From assembly GCA_041725895.1 (NCBI GenBank), contig JBGRQA010000031.1, positions 1 to 63,907 on the forward strand: a DNA stretch of 63,907 bases, given 5' to 3'. Source of the DNA: JBGRQA01 sp041725895 (GTDB lineage: Bacteria; Bacteroidota; Bacteroidia; Bacteroidales; Marinifilaceae). Of the stretch, positions 34,467-43,170 are shown piece by piece. The notes beneath the pieces were generated by a model, which did no database searches, was not told the origin of the DNA, and was given only the letters and a program-made list of their open reading frames with translations. Both the position numbers and the translations under genes were made by a program. The number at the start of each line of letters is the position of its first letter. Position 1 is the first letter of the stretch.

Positions 34467-35033
34467 ATGATGACTGAAGAAGTTCAAATGTATCTGGAAG
34501 ATGCAAAAGAAAAGATGGAAGCCTCCATTGACCATCTTGAAAGCGAATTGCTGAAAATTCGTGCAGGTAAAGCAAATCCTGGCATGTTAACAGGCGTGAT
34601 GGTAGATTACTATGGAAGTATGACCCCCTTGAACCAAGTAGCCAATGTTAGTGCTCCCGATCCCCGAACCATTGCAATTCAACCCTGGGAAAAGGCCATG
34701 ATTGGTCCGATTGAAAAGGCCATCATGAACGCAAACCTGGGTTTTAACCCAGACAACAATGGAGAGTTGATCCGCATCAACATTCCGGCCCTTACCGAAG
34801 AACGAAGAAATGATTTGGTTAAGCAGGCAAAAAGTGAATGCGAAAATGCCAAAATCAGTATCCGTAATGCTCGTAGGGATACCAATATGGAATTGAAAAA
34901 ATTGATAAAAGATGGTCTTTCGGAAGATCTTGAAAAAGATGCCGAAGCTGAAGTTCAGAAACTAACTGATGGTTTCAGCAAAAAGATTGAAGCAATGTTG
35001 GCAGATAAAGAGAAAGATATCATGACCATATAA
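34467..35033 (+). CDS. frr: ribosome recycling factor
   Basis: Splits the post-termination ribosome together with EF-G. The 188-residue protein has the family blocks: MEASIDHLESELLKIRAGKANPGML, VDYYGSMTPLNQVANVSAPDPRTIAIQPW, NDNGELIRINIPALTEERR-like and IRNARRDTNMELKK. The frame is open from 34401, but that part is not conserved; two adjacent ATG codons at 34467 and 34470 give the expected N terminus. TAATTTTG at 34418-34425 could serve as a -7 box. Followed by a terminator. Confidence 0.96.
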   Translation: MMTEEVQMYLEDAKEKMEASIDHLESELLKIRAGKANPGMLTGVMVDYYGSMTPLNQVANVSAPDPRTIAIQPWEKAMIGPIEKAIMNANLGFNPDNNGELIRINIPALTEERRNDLVKQAKSECENAKISIRNARRDTNMELKKLIKDGLSEDLEKDAEAEVQKLTDGFSKKIEAMLADKEKDIMTI

Positions 35034-35041
35034 TATAACAT

Positions 35042-35072
35042 GAAAGGCAACCTCTATGGTTGCCTTTTTCTT
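35042..35072. terminator. bidirectional terminator between frr and the BtpA gene
   Basis: Stem AAAGGCAACC-TCTAT-GGTTGCCTTT followed by T residues, between convergent stop codons. Confidence 0.9.
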
Positions 35073-35089
35073 TCTTTGGGGCTTAGGAG

Positions 35090-35914
35090 CTATACTTTTT
35101 CCAATTTCAGAGAACGTAACTCCTTCACCTTCTCCATAAACCCCTTCACCCGCTCAGAGGACAAGCTATTCCTCCAATGCCCCTCCTCTTTAAAGTAGGA
35201 ACCAACAATGAAAGTGGAAGCATAGGGCCAGTACTCTTCCAAATTCTTTTCGGTGATACCGGAACCAATTAGTACCGGAAGTTTCACACGATCTTTCAGG
35301 CATTTCAACTCATGCAGGTAGACAGCCTCACCCGTAGACGATCCTGTTACAATTAAACCATCACTTAAGAAGAACTCAGCAGCAAGAGCGGTTTCTGCAA
35401 TATCCAAATCGGAAGTAAGGGCATGTGAGGAGTGTTTCTTTTTGATATCTGTCAACACCTTTACGTTTTCGGCACCAATGAGGCGACGATACCGCAGCAA
35501 TTCTCCTGCTCCTGCGTCAATGTACCCCTCATCAGCCACATGGCCAAAAACAAAGCCTTCTACTCTAATAAATTGTAAATTTGCGGCTTTAGCCACTGCC
35601 AGAGCCTCCTTATTGGCACCTGCCAAAATCTGGATTCCCACTGGCATATCAACAGCAGCACGAACAGCTTGCGCAATGGCTGTCATGCAGGCCGTAATCT
35701 CGGGCCCCACACTCCCTTTTAAGTAGGGAACATCATGCATATTCTCCAACATAATAGCGTCTACATTGGATTCCTGGTACAACTTGGCTTCCTCAACAGC
35801 CCTGGCAATTATCTCATCCATTGAGAACCGATGAGATGGAGTCCCGGGAAGGGCTTGTACATGGATCATTCCAATAATCGTTTTTCCAGAAGATTGAAGG
35901 TTTATCTGATTCAT
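35090..35914 (-). CDS. BtpA/SgcQ family TIM-barrel protein
   Basis: A 274-residue cytosolic TIM-barrel protein of the BtpA family. The opening GMIHVQALPGTPSH, then AIMLENMHDVPY, GIQILAGANKEALAVAKA and VLIGSGITEKNLEEYWPYA are the family landmarks; the last is a phosphate-binding-loop pattern. BtpA itself is known from thylakoid biogenesis in cyanobacteria, and relatives such as SgcQ sit in sugar-related operons. The function in non-phototrophs is not established. No sugar operon adjoins here. Convergent with frr; monocistronic. Confidence 0.88.
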   Translation of the reverse strand: MNQINLQSSGKTIIGMIHVQALPGTPSHRFSMDEIIARAVEEAKLYQESNVDAIMLENMHDVPYLKGSVGPEITACMTAIAQAVRAAVDMPVGIQILAGANKEALAVAKAANLQFIRVEGFVFGHVADEGYIDAGAGELLRYRRLIGAENVKVLTDIKKKHSSHALTSDLDIAETALAAEFFLSDGLIVTGSSTGEAVYLHELKCLKDRVKLPVLIGSGITEKNLEEYWPYASTFIVGSYFKEEGHWRNSLSSERVKGFMEKVKELRSLKLEKV

Positions 35915-35990
35915 AGCATTTTATTTTTTCATCCGGAGAAAGCTAATTCTTTCACCTATCCATAAATATACACATGTTTAGTGCACAAAA

Positions 35991-36010
35991 AAAGCCCCTA
36001 ATGGGGCTTT
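35991..36010. terminator. terminator downstream of the OmpA-like gene
   Basis: AAAGCCCC-TAAT-GGGGCTTT with flanking A run; 18 bp past the minus-strand stop codon. Confidence 0.85.
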
Positions 36011-36028
36011 CAATAAAAATCAACCAGA

Positions 36029-37039
36029 TTAATTGTTGTTTAATATCTTGAAGAGTTCATCCAATTTGGGAGAGAGAATGATCTCTGTCCGTCGGTTCTT
36101 TCTTCTGGCCTCGGGTGTATTCCGATTGTCTACCGGCACATATTTGCTACGTCCTGCTACAATCAGCCTACCGGGATCTATTCCCTTGTTCAGAATCAAT
36201 TCCCGAACAATGGAAGTACCTCTTTTCACACTCAAGTCCCAATTATCGATTAAAACACCTCTCCCACGGTAGGGAACATTATCGGTATGTCCCTCAATCA
36301 TTACGTTAATATCGGTATTCTGAGCCAAAACTGCAGCCAGTTTCTTAAGAGCTGATTTTCCTTTTGGATCCACACTATAACTTCCCGATTTGAATAGCAA
36401 TTTTTCATCCATAGAAACATATACCTTCCCATTTCTGGTTGTAATACTAAGCCCTTTGTTTTCAAATCCGGTAAGAGCATTACTCACCTTTTGCTTCAAT
36501 GCAAGCACAGCCTCATCTTTTTCCCGAAGCACTTTCTCCAATTCAGCCAAACGAACATTTCTGGCTTCCAATTCCTCCCGAAGTCCATCCAATTTTCGCT
36601 TTCTGCCATCCATTTCTTTCTCCAAACGGAGTACTTCATCCTCTCGCTGCTGTAAGTCCTCCTGGGCCCTTGCAATCTGCTGCAAGAGCGATTTTACTTC
36701 ACGACTATTTCCCTGGCTTAATTTACTCTGACGCTGCATCAAATCATGGTTGAGCGCATCACTTTTTCGTAATCCCTGTCTGGCCTGCCATAAACGACGT
36801 CCCAATTCGATGGTGTCTGAGGTCAGTTTTGCCACATTACCTTCTAGCACATCCAAACGTCCTTCCAGCTCGGTATTGGTTTCATTCAGAAGACGGTTTT
36901 TCTCTTTAACCAACTCCAATTCCTCCTGACAGTTTTCCTGCCTAGTTCGCATCTCCTGAAATTGTCTCGCAGGAACACAGGAAAACAGGACACAGCCCGC
37001 TCCTGCCAACATAAAAAATCTGGCTACTTCTCTAAACAT
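36029..37039 (-). CDS. OmpA-family peptidoglycan-binding lipoprotein with coiled coil
   Basis: A 336-residue lipoprotein (signal and lipobox LFSC, Cys 21). A long coiled coil rich in Glu, Leu, Arg and Gln (about 25-185) leads to a C-terminal OmpA domain (about 200-325). The peptidoglycan-binding signature is VMIEGHTDNVPYRG and DLSVKRGTSIVRELI, ending PEARRKNRRTEIILSPK. It would link the outer membrane to the cell wall. The open frame begins eight codons earlier; the Met at 37039 (MFREVARFFMLAG) starts the signal. CAAATATA at 37087-37094 reads TATATTTG on the minus strand and may be its -7 box. Confidence 0.9.
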   Translation of the reverse strand: MFREVARFFMLAGAGCVLFSCVPARQFQEMRTRQENCQEELELVKEKNRLLNETNTELEGRLDVLEGNVAKLTSDTIELGRRLWQARQGLRKSDALNHDLMQRQSKLSQGNSREVKSLLQQIARAQEDLQQREDEVLRLEKEMDGRKRKLDGLREELEARNVRLAELEKVLREKDEAVLALKQKVSNALTGFENKGLSITTRNGKVYVSMDEKLLFKSGSYSVDPKGKSALKKLAAVLAQNTDINVMIEGHTDNVPYRGRGVLIDNWDLSVKRGTSIVRELILNKGIDPGRLIVAGRSKYVPVDNRNTPEARRKNRRTEIILSPKLDELFKILNNN

Positions 37040-37246
37040 TTTTAAATTAAGATTGTAATTCATTCAAAAAATCACACTTTCGCTTACAAATATAGAAACA
37101 AGCTGTGCAAACCCAGCCGGAAAAGAATCATCAAATTATTTTTATTACTATCTTCGTGGTTTGAAATGCACAGATTTAGTTCATTTCAAAACTTCGAAAA
37201 AGGGAAAATTGCTTCCTGTTAAACGGTAGAACGGAGAATTTCGTAC

Positions 37247-39151
37247 ATGAATAGCACTGAAAATAAGATATTGCATCAAATAAATTACCCTTCTGATCTG
37301 AAAAAGATCCCAGAAGATGACCTGATTCAGGTTTGTTCCGAATTAAGACAAGCCATTATTGAAGAGGTATCATCCAATCCTGGACACTTCGGAGCCAGTC
37401 TTGGTGTGGTTGAACTAACAGTCGCTCTGCATTATGTACTCAATACGCCCTTAGATAATTTGATCTGGGATGTGGGGCACCAGGCCTATGGACACAAAAT
37501 CCTTACCGGCCGTAAAGATCGTTTCTACTCTAACCGTAAGTACAAAGGACTTAGTGGCTTTCCTAACCGAAACGAAAGCGAATACGATGCATTTGGGGTA
37601 GGTCACTCCTCCACTTCTATTTCCGCCGCTTTGGGAATGGCTGTTGCCGCCCAGCACAACGGGGAAAAAGATCGTAAAACCGTAGCTGTTATCGGTGATG
37701 GCTCCATGACAGCAGGTTTGGCCTTTGAGGGCTTAAACAATGCCGCCATTAACAACTCGGACTTGTTGGTAATTCTTAACGACAACAACATGGCCATCGA
37801 TCCTAATGTGGGAGGACTGAGTGAATATCTGCTGGATATCACCACTTCACAAACCTACAACCGGGTTAAAAATGATGTCTGGAGAGTCCTGGGTAAATTT
37901 AATCGACTGAATCCCAACACCCAAAAGATATTCCAAAAGGTTGAAAATGGTATCAAAACCATTCTGCTTAAGCAAAGCAACCTTTTCGAAGCCTTTAATT
38001 TCCGTTATTTCGGTCCTGTCGACGGACACAATGTAAATCACCTAGTGAAGGTTTTACGGGATCTACAAAACATCCCGGGACCAAAACTATTGCACTGTAT
38101 CACACAAAAAGGAAAAGGCTTTAAACAAGCCGAATTGAATCAAACCTACTGGCACGCTCCCGGGAAATTCAATAAGGATACAGGTGAAATCATAAAAGTA
38201 AATTCACACAAACCGGAACCTCCAAAATTCCAGGATGTATTTGGACATACGATTGTAGAACTGGCCGAACAAAATGAGAAAATTGTAGGAATAACCCCGG
38301 CCATGCCAACAGGTTGTTCTTTGAATATCATGATGGAGAAAATGCCGGATCGGTCTTTTGATGTAGGAATTGCAGAACAACATGCTGTTACCTTTTCAGG
38401 AGGAATGGCAGCCAAAGGATTGGTTCCTTTCTGTAATATCTACTCTTCATTTATGCAACGAGCCTACGATCAGGTAATCCATGATGTAGCACTACAAAAC
38501 CTAAACGTAGTATTTTGTCTCGACAGAGGTGGATTAGTTGGTGCTGATGGAGCAACCCATCATGGTGCTTACGATCTGTCCTTTTTCCGCTGTGTCCCTA
38601 ATCTTGTGGTTTCGGCTCCATTGAACGAAGAAGAACTGCGAAATTTGATGTACACGGCCCAACTGAAGGATCAGGGCCCCTTCTCCATTCGTTATCCCCG
38701 CGGACGTGGTGTTAATGTAAACTGGAGGACTCCTTTTAAAGAATTACCTGTAGGTAAAGGGCAGAAACTTCGAGATGGAAACCAATTGGCTCTGCTATCA
38801 ATTGGGGCAATCGGACAGGAAGCCATTCATGCCATAAATGAACTGGAAAAGGAAGGAATCAGCGTTGCCCATTACGATATGCGTTACCTAAAACCCATAG
38901 ATGAAGAAATTTTGCATGAGGTCTTCCAAAACCACAATAAAGTAATCACCCTTGAAGATGGTAGTATTATCGGTGGTTTGGGGTCTGCTGTTTTGGAATT
39001 TATGAGCGACAATGCTTATACCGCACGAGTGAAACGTTTGGGAATTCCTGACCGTTACGTTGAACAGGGGACTCAGCAGGAATTATACAGAGAATGCGGA
39101 TACGATTCTGAGGGAATACAAAAAACGGTAAGAGATCTTGTACTGAAATAA
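37247..39151 (+). CDS. dxs: 1-deoxy-D-xylulose-5-phosphate synthase
   Basis: A thiamine-diphosphate enzyme that condenses pyruvate and glyceraldehyde 3-phosphate, the first step of the non-mevalonate isoprenoid pathway. The 634 residues are full length. Motifs include GHFGASLGVVELTVALHYVLN (His contacting the cofactor), the GDGSMTAGLAFEGLNNA cofactor-binding sequence with NDNNMAI, the domain-2 block DVGIAEQHAVTFSGGMA with its catalytic Glu, and the transketolase C-terminal region. No second isoprenoid gene is nearby. The start MNSTENKILHQINYP precedes the conserved LKKIPEDDL. Confidence 0.97.
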   Translation: MNSTENKILHQINYPSDLKKIPEDDLIQVCSELRQAIIEEVSSNPGHFGASLGVVELTVALHYVLNTPLDNLIWDVGHQAYGHKILTGRKDRFYSNRKYKGLSGFPNRNESEYDAFGVGHSSTSISAALGMAVAAQHNGEKDRKTVAVIGDGSMTAGLAFEGLNNAAINNSDLLVILNDNNMAIDPNVGGLSEYLLDITTSQTYNRVKNDVWRVLGKFNRLNPNTQKIFQKVENGIKTILLKQSNLFEAFNFRYFGPVDGHNVNHLVKVLRDLQNIPGPKLLHCITQKGKGFKQAELNQTYWHAPGKFNKDTGEIIKVNSHKPEPPKFQDVFGHTIVELAEQNEKIVGITPAMPTGCSLNIMMEKMPDRSFDVGIAEQHAVTFSGGMAAKGLVPFCNIYSSFMQRAYDQVIHDVALQNLNVVFCLDRGGLVGADGATHHGAYDLSFFRCVPNLVVSAPLNEEELRNLMYTAQLKDQGPFSIRYPRGRGVNVNWRTPFKELPVGKGQKLRDGNQLALLSIGAIGQEAIHAINELEKEGISVAHYDMRYLKPIDEEILHEVFQNHNKVITLEDGSIIGGLGSAVLEFMSDNAYTARVKRLGIPDRYVEQGTQQELYRECGYDSEGIQKTVRDLVLK

Positions 39152-39273
39152 TCCAAGTTTTGGTTCTCACAAACGACAATCTTCCCCCAAAATACGTGGT
39201 ACGATAAAAGAAATTAGAGCAGTGTACAATATGCTGTTGGAAACAATCAACATCATTTTTTCTAGAATCCAGG

Positions 39274-39540
39274 TTAATAGGAAGTACCATATCCATCAGA
39301 ATAGGGATCAATACCTTCTCTGTCTTTAATAAATGAACTCAATTGATTGGTTAATTCCGAGCTCATTTTAATAAGATAAATGGCATCGTTCGTTTTCAAT
39401 TCCACCGCTTTAATTTTATACCCCTTTGGAGTGGTAAACGAAATCAAATCCTCCTCATCAACCCCAAATGGATATTTCTCCATTAATAGTTGTAGCATCT
39501 CAAAACTGATGGTTTTGTAATCCTTTATTACTCTCTTCAT
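39274..39540 (-). CDS. small conserved hypothetical cytosolic protein
   Basis: An 88-residue acidic protein of the form MKRVIKDYKTISFEMLQLLM, then EKYPFGVDEEDLISFTTPKG, then AVELKTNDAIYLIKMSS. I recognise this pattern as a small conserved Bacteroidota protein but know no function. There is no signal peptide and no membrane segment. The ORF can be extended five codons to 39555; the Met at 39540 looks the natural start. Convergent with dxs after 122 bp with no visible terminator. Confidence 0.65.
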   Translation of the reverse strand: MKRVIKDYKTISFEMLQLLMEKYPFGVDEEDLISFTTPKGYKIKAVELKTNDAIYLIKMSSELTNQLSSFIKDREGIDPYSDGYGTSY

Positions 39541-39947
39541 GGCTCTTTGCGTCAAGAATCTAACAGTACACTAATCATAAACGAACCAAATCGCACTCAT
39601 TCCCCTAAAAATGGGGCTTCATAAAGAATTGAATCTTTGCTTTTTCTCATTAACAATTTACAGAATTTCCCGAAAGCATAAAAAGATTTTTTCACTATCT
39701 GAGAATCTTTTTTTAATCCAACTAAATTTCCCACCCTTCTTAAGATATTTATCAAAACGGTTAAACAGCTTTCCTCCTCCTCTTTTTTATGAAACCAAAT
39801 GATAGAAAAAGTTTAAATGGCGCATAAATCGTTTGCGCTCAAAAAATTAAAATCTACTCCTTGTTTTTAATTGATTTGTAGCCGTAAATCAACTATAAAT
39901 CTTATTTTTGCGCCCTTTTGTGACTATTATTTTAGAACAGTTTTAAT
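39541..39947. other. 407-bp gap upstream of the SulP gene
   Basis: A/T-rich with runs of T and no credible ORF. TATTTTTG followed by CGCCC at 39903-39910 looks like a -7 box for the transporter, but the nearest TTG is about 24 bases upstream, longer than normal. Nothing else recognised. Confidence 0.4.
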
Positions 39948-41561
39948 ATGGTAGAATTTATTAAGAGAAAATCAGCCAATGCCAAAGACGATATCCTTTC
40001 CGGATTGACAGTAGCACTGGCTCTTGTTCCGGAAGCTGTGGCTTTTGCTTTTGTAGCCGGAGTAGATCCCCTGGTAGGATTGTATGCAGCTTTTATGATT
40101 GGGTTAATCACATCCACCTTTGGGGGAAGACCTGGAATGATTTCAGGAGCAACCGGAGCAATGGCTGTTGTTTTAGTAAACCTGGTAAAAGAAGGAAATC
40201 AAATGGGTATGGAAATGGCCATTCCTATCGAAAATATGGGATTGAATTACTTGTTTGCTACTGTAGTTTTAACAGGTATCATTCAGTTTCTTGCAGGTGT
40301 ATTCCGTTTTGGAAAATTTGTACGTCTAATTCCTCATCCCGTAATGATGGGATTTGTGAACGGTCTGGCCATCGTAATTTTCCTGTCTCAGTTGGGAATG
40401 TTTACCGAAAAAATAGCAGGAGAAAGCCACTGGCTCCAGGGAACTCCCCTGTACACCATGATTGGTCTGGTTTCTCTAACTATGGCAATCATGTTCTTTT
40501 TGCCAAAACTTACCAATAAACTTCCTGCAGCTCTTACCGGGATCGTAGTCGTTTCCTGCGTGGTAATCTTCTCGGGATTGGATGTAAGTACTGTTGGCTC
40601 CTTTATTCGTGATGGTGGTGGAGCTGGCCTGAAAGGCGGGTTACCCTCGCTTCAAACCCAATTGTTTACCTTAATACCTCTCAACTGGCAATCCATTCAG
40701 TTTATTCTGCCTTACGCCCTTATTCTGGCAGCCATTGGACTGATTGAATCGTTGATGACTCTAAACCTTCTGGATGAAATAACAGGAACCCGTGGTAACG
40801 GAAACCGGGAATGTATGGCTCAGGGTGCAGCCAACATCGTAACCGGATTCTTCGGAGGAATGGGGGGATGCGCCATGATCGGACAATCCCTGATCAACGT
40901 TAAGTCGGGAGGTCGCGGACGTTTATCCGGAATTGTAGCTGCTCTTACTCTTCTGGCCTTTATTCTTTTCGCCTCTCCTTTGATAGAAATGGTACCGATC
41001 GCAGCCCTGGTTGGGGTTATGTTCATGGTAGTTATTGGCACTTTTGCATGGTCCAGTTTCCGTATTCTACACAAAATTCCCAAATCAGATGCATTTGTAC
41101 TGATTCTGGTATCGTCTTTGACAGTCATTTTTGATTTGGCTATTGCTGTACTTGTAGGAGTAATCGTATCGGCACTGGTATTCTCCTGGGAAAATGCAAC
41201 TCGTATTCGTGCCCGGAAGCGCATCAACGAAGATGGCACTAAAGTTTACGAAATCTGGGGCCCGTTGTTTTTCGGTTCCATCTCAACCTTTAATTCCAAA
41301 TTCGATGTGGACAACGACCCGGAAAAAGTGGAAATTGACTTCATGGAATCCAGAGTTTCGGATCACAGTGGTATTGAAGCCATTGGCAACCTCGTGGAAA
41401 AGTATGAAAAGGCAGGCAAAAAAATCCATCTGAAGCATTTAAGTGAGGATTGCAAGAAACTGCTTTACAAAGCCAGCGACCACTTTAAAACAGTGGTAAT
41501 TGAAGATATTGACGACCCACGTTACTACGTAGTTACCGATAAAGCCGATTTCGGCAAATAA
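39948..41561 (+). CDS. SulP-family anion transporter with STAS domain
   Basis: A 537-residue inner-membrane transporter of the SulP/SLC26 family, which moves sulfate, bicarbonate or related anions. About a dozen transmembrane segments (10-420) include the family-specific start ILSGLTVALALVPEAVAFAFVAGVDPLVGLYAAF. The C-terminal cytosolic STAS domain (about 435-535) has VEIDFMESRVSDHSGIEAI, the regulatory loop. The transported ion is not predictable. The gene is alone and ends at a terminator. Confidence 0.93.
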   Translation: MVEFIKRKSANAKDDILSGLTVALALVPEAVAFAFVAGVDPLVGLYAAFMIGLITSTFGGRPGMISGATGAMAVVLVNLVKEGNQMGMEMAIPIENMGLNYLFATVVLTGIIQFLAGVFRFGKFVRLIPHPVMMGFVNGLAIVIFLSQLGMFTEKIAGESHWLQGTPLYTMIGLVSLTMAIMFFLPKLTNKLPAALTGIVVVSCVVIFSGLDVSTVGSFIRDGGGAGLKGGLPSLQTQLFTLIPLNWQSIQFILPYALILAAIGLIESLMTLNLLDEITGTRGNGNRECMAQGAANIVTGFFGGMGGCAMIGQSLINVKSGGRGRLSGIVAALTLLAFILFASPLIEMVPIAALVGVMFMVVIGTFAWSSFRILHKIPKSDAFVLILVSSLTVIFDLAIAVLVGVIVSALVFSWENATRIRARKRINEDGTKVYEIWGPLFFGSISTFNSKFDVDNDPEKVEIDFMESRVSDHSGIEAIGNLVEKYEKAGKKIHLKHLSEDCKKLLYKASDHFKTVVIEDIDDPRYYVVTDKADFGK

Positions 41562-41619
41562 AAATAATTTAAGATTAAGCTGATGAGATGTCAGCAATTT
41601 AGGGAATAGTGTATAAAAG

Positions 41620-41651
41620 AGGAGTTGTCTGAATAGGCGGCTCCTTTTTTA
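41620..41651 (+). terminator. Rho-independent terminator after the SulP gene
   Basis: AGGAGTTGTC / GGCGGCTCCT forms a 10-bp stem with several G-U pairs, followed by a run of T residues. Confidence 0.8.
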
Positions 41652-41790
41652 TTTCCAGCCTTACATGAGTTCAGGCAAATGCCCCCTTACCTTGAAGAAA
41701 TAGTAACTAATGGAGCAAATTTCAAAAACGAGAAGTATCCTTTGAAAGAAAAAATGCACGGTAAGAAAATTAGCAACAATACTAATTTGT

Positions 41791-41943
41791 TAATTTTGCA
41801 CGCCTCAAAATCACCCGCTCCCTGCTACGAGATAACATGAGACAGTGGTAGGTTTTCCTGCCATTTCAACCTCAAATAATAATGAATCGCTGAAACGTCC
41901 ATGCGTAAATAATCATTACACTCACGCACGACAATGATTATTT
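41791..41943 (+). promoter_or_regulatory. -7-like box and 5' leader hairpin upstream of the ankyrin gene
   Basis: TAATTTTG followed by CACGC at 41791-41798 matches the -7 box used elsewhere in this window, though no -33 box is obvious. Within the resulting leader, AAATAATCATT (41907-41917) and AATGATTATTT (41933-41943) are perfect reverse complements around a 15-nt loop. No T run follows, so this is not a standard terminator. The rest of the 427-bp gap shows nothing. Confidence 0.4.
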
Positions 41944-41988
41944 GCAGATGGTTAGTTCCATGTGATCAATTAAAACGAATTAAAACAG

Positions 41989-42948
41989 ATGAAAAGAATT
42001 ATTACAGTTACCATTTTATTATCCTTGACCCTATGGGGGTATGGACAGAATAATACCCCAGAACCAAACTACCGGGAGATAATTAAAATTGTTAATAGCA
42101 AAGACACAACTAGATTACAAAAAATCCTAGGAGATAGGGACATCAACCAGATTGAAGATCCGAGTGATGTACCGCTTCTATTCTTTGCGTGTTCCAATGG
42201 AGACCAGGAAATGGTGAATTTTTTACTGGCTCATGGAGCTGACCCCAACAGCATTTCAGGCTATGGTACCCCTGCCCACTGGGCTGCAGAGCGAGGACAC
42301 TTAGCTATTATTCAGCTTCTAATGAATAAGGGATTCAATCCCAGAATTGAAGAGATGAGTTATTGGGTTGAGAAATACAAAGCCGGAGAACAGCTCACCC
42401 CATCCTGGATGTCAAAACTTGTTGGTAAGGTTCTGGAGAAAGAAATAGATTACCGGAACTATCCCTATATGGAGTTCACCAAACCCTCCGATCCCCTACT
42501 ATTGGGTGCGGCAATTGTTCATGATAAGAGCAACAGACAGGTTCTGGCAAAAGAATTGATAAAACAAGGCGGAAATGTGAATTTGGTTGATAAACGAGGA
42601 ATGACGGCACTCCTTTGGGCAATTCATTCCTTGAACACAAAAGCAGTGGCATATCTGCTAAAAAATGGTGCTGATGCCAACCAGGCATTGTATAGTAAGC
42701 TATTCAGTGAGATCACCTCAAAGACTTTCTTTGACGATAACCTAACCCCCTTGCACTTTCTATTCTTTCAGCTCAAACAGCGGCCTGAAATTCTAAAAAA
42801 CAAAAAAGCAGAAGTGCTGAAAATAGTTAAGCTATTGATTCGGAACGGAGCTGATATAAAACTAAAAACGAAGAGCAAAAATCAATCGGTGCTTGATGTA
42901 GCAATGGAAATTAACAATCCCCAACTAGTGAAGCGATTACAGAAATAA
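41989..42948 (+). CDS. ankyrin-repeat exported protein
   Basis: A 319-residue protein with a signal peptide ending LWGYGQ (about residue 20) and four or more ankyrin repeats: IVNSKDTTRLQKILGDRDIN, LLFFACSNGDQEMVNFLLAHGADPNSISGYGTPAHWAAERGHLAIIQLLMNKG, TALLWAIHSLNTKAVAYLLKNGADANQAL and IVKLLIRNGADIKLK. These repeats mediate protein binding; no catalytic domain is present. It is likely periplasmic. The partner is unknown and nothing adjacent suggests one. Alone on its strand. Confidence 0.85.
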   Translation: MKRIITVTILLSLTLWGYGQNNTPEPNYREIIKIVNSKDTTRLQKILGDRDINQIEDPSDVPLLFFACSNGDQEMVNFLLAHGADPNSISGYGTPAHWAAERGHLAIIQLLMNKGFNPRIEEMSYWVEKYKAGEQLTPSWMSKLVGKVLEKEIDYRNYPYMEFTKPSDPLLLGAAIVHDKSNRQVLAKELIKQGGNVNLVDKRGMTALLWAIHSLNTKAVAYLLKNGADANQALYSKLFSEITSKTFFDDNLTPLHFLFFQLKQRPEILKNKKAEVLKIVKLLIRNGADIKLKTKSKNQSVLDVAMEINNPQLVKRLQK

Positions 42949-42973
42949 GTGATTTCGGCAGAATCTATTATTT

Positions 42974-43120
42974 TCAGAACTCAATAATAATGAGCTCCCA
43001 ATCGAATTGAGGGTATCGGGTCAATGGCCTGGTACCCTCAATCGAATCGTAATTCCTACCTGCCCCTATTCGAATAAGTTCGATTAACAGCTTTTCGGTT
43101 GCAGTTTCGCCATTGCGCAT
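42974..43120 (-). CDS. candidate 48-residue small protein or coding remnant
   Basis: A minus-strand ORF reading MRNGETATEKLLIELIRIGA, then GRNYDSIEGTRPLTRYPQFD, then WELIIIEF. Composition and codon use are protein-like, and the frame continues upstream of the Met for 15 more codons (FPTNWCFAAGKK) before a stop. An inverted repeat (TTGAGGGTA / TACCCTCAA, 42999-43034) lies inside it, which could instead mean a mobile or repeated intergenic element. No family is recognised. Confidence 0.3.
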   Translation of the reverse strand: MRNGETATEKLLIELIRIGAGRNYDSIEGTRPLTRYPQFDWELIIIEF

Positions 43121-43170
43121 TTTCTTACCTGCTGCAAAGCACCAGTTCGTTGGAAAAGATAGAAATCAGA

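Noticed and set aside
39611..39802. 63-codon plus-strand frame in the SulP upstream gap
   Set aside because: Phe/Ser/Lys-rich composition reflects A/T-rich non-coding sequence; no start context or homology.
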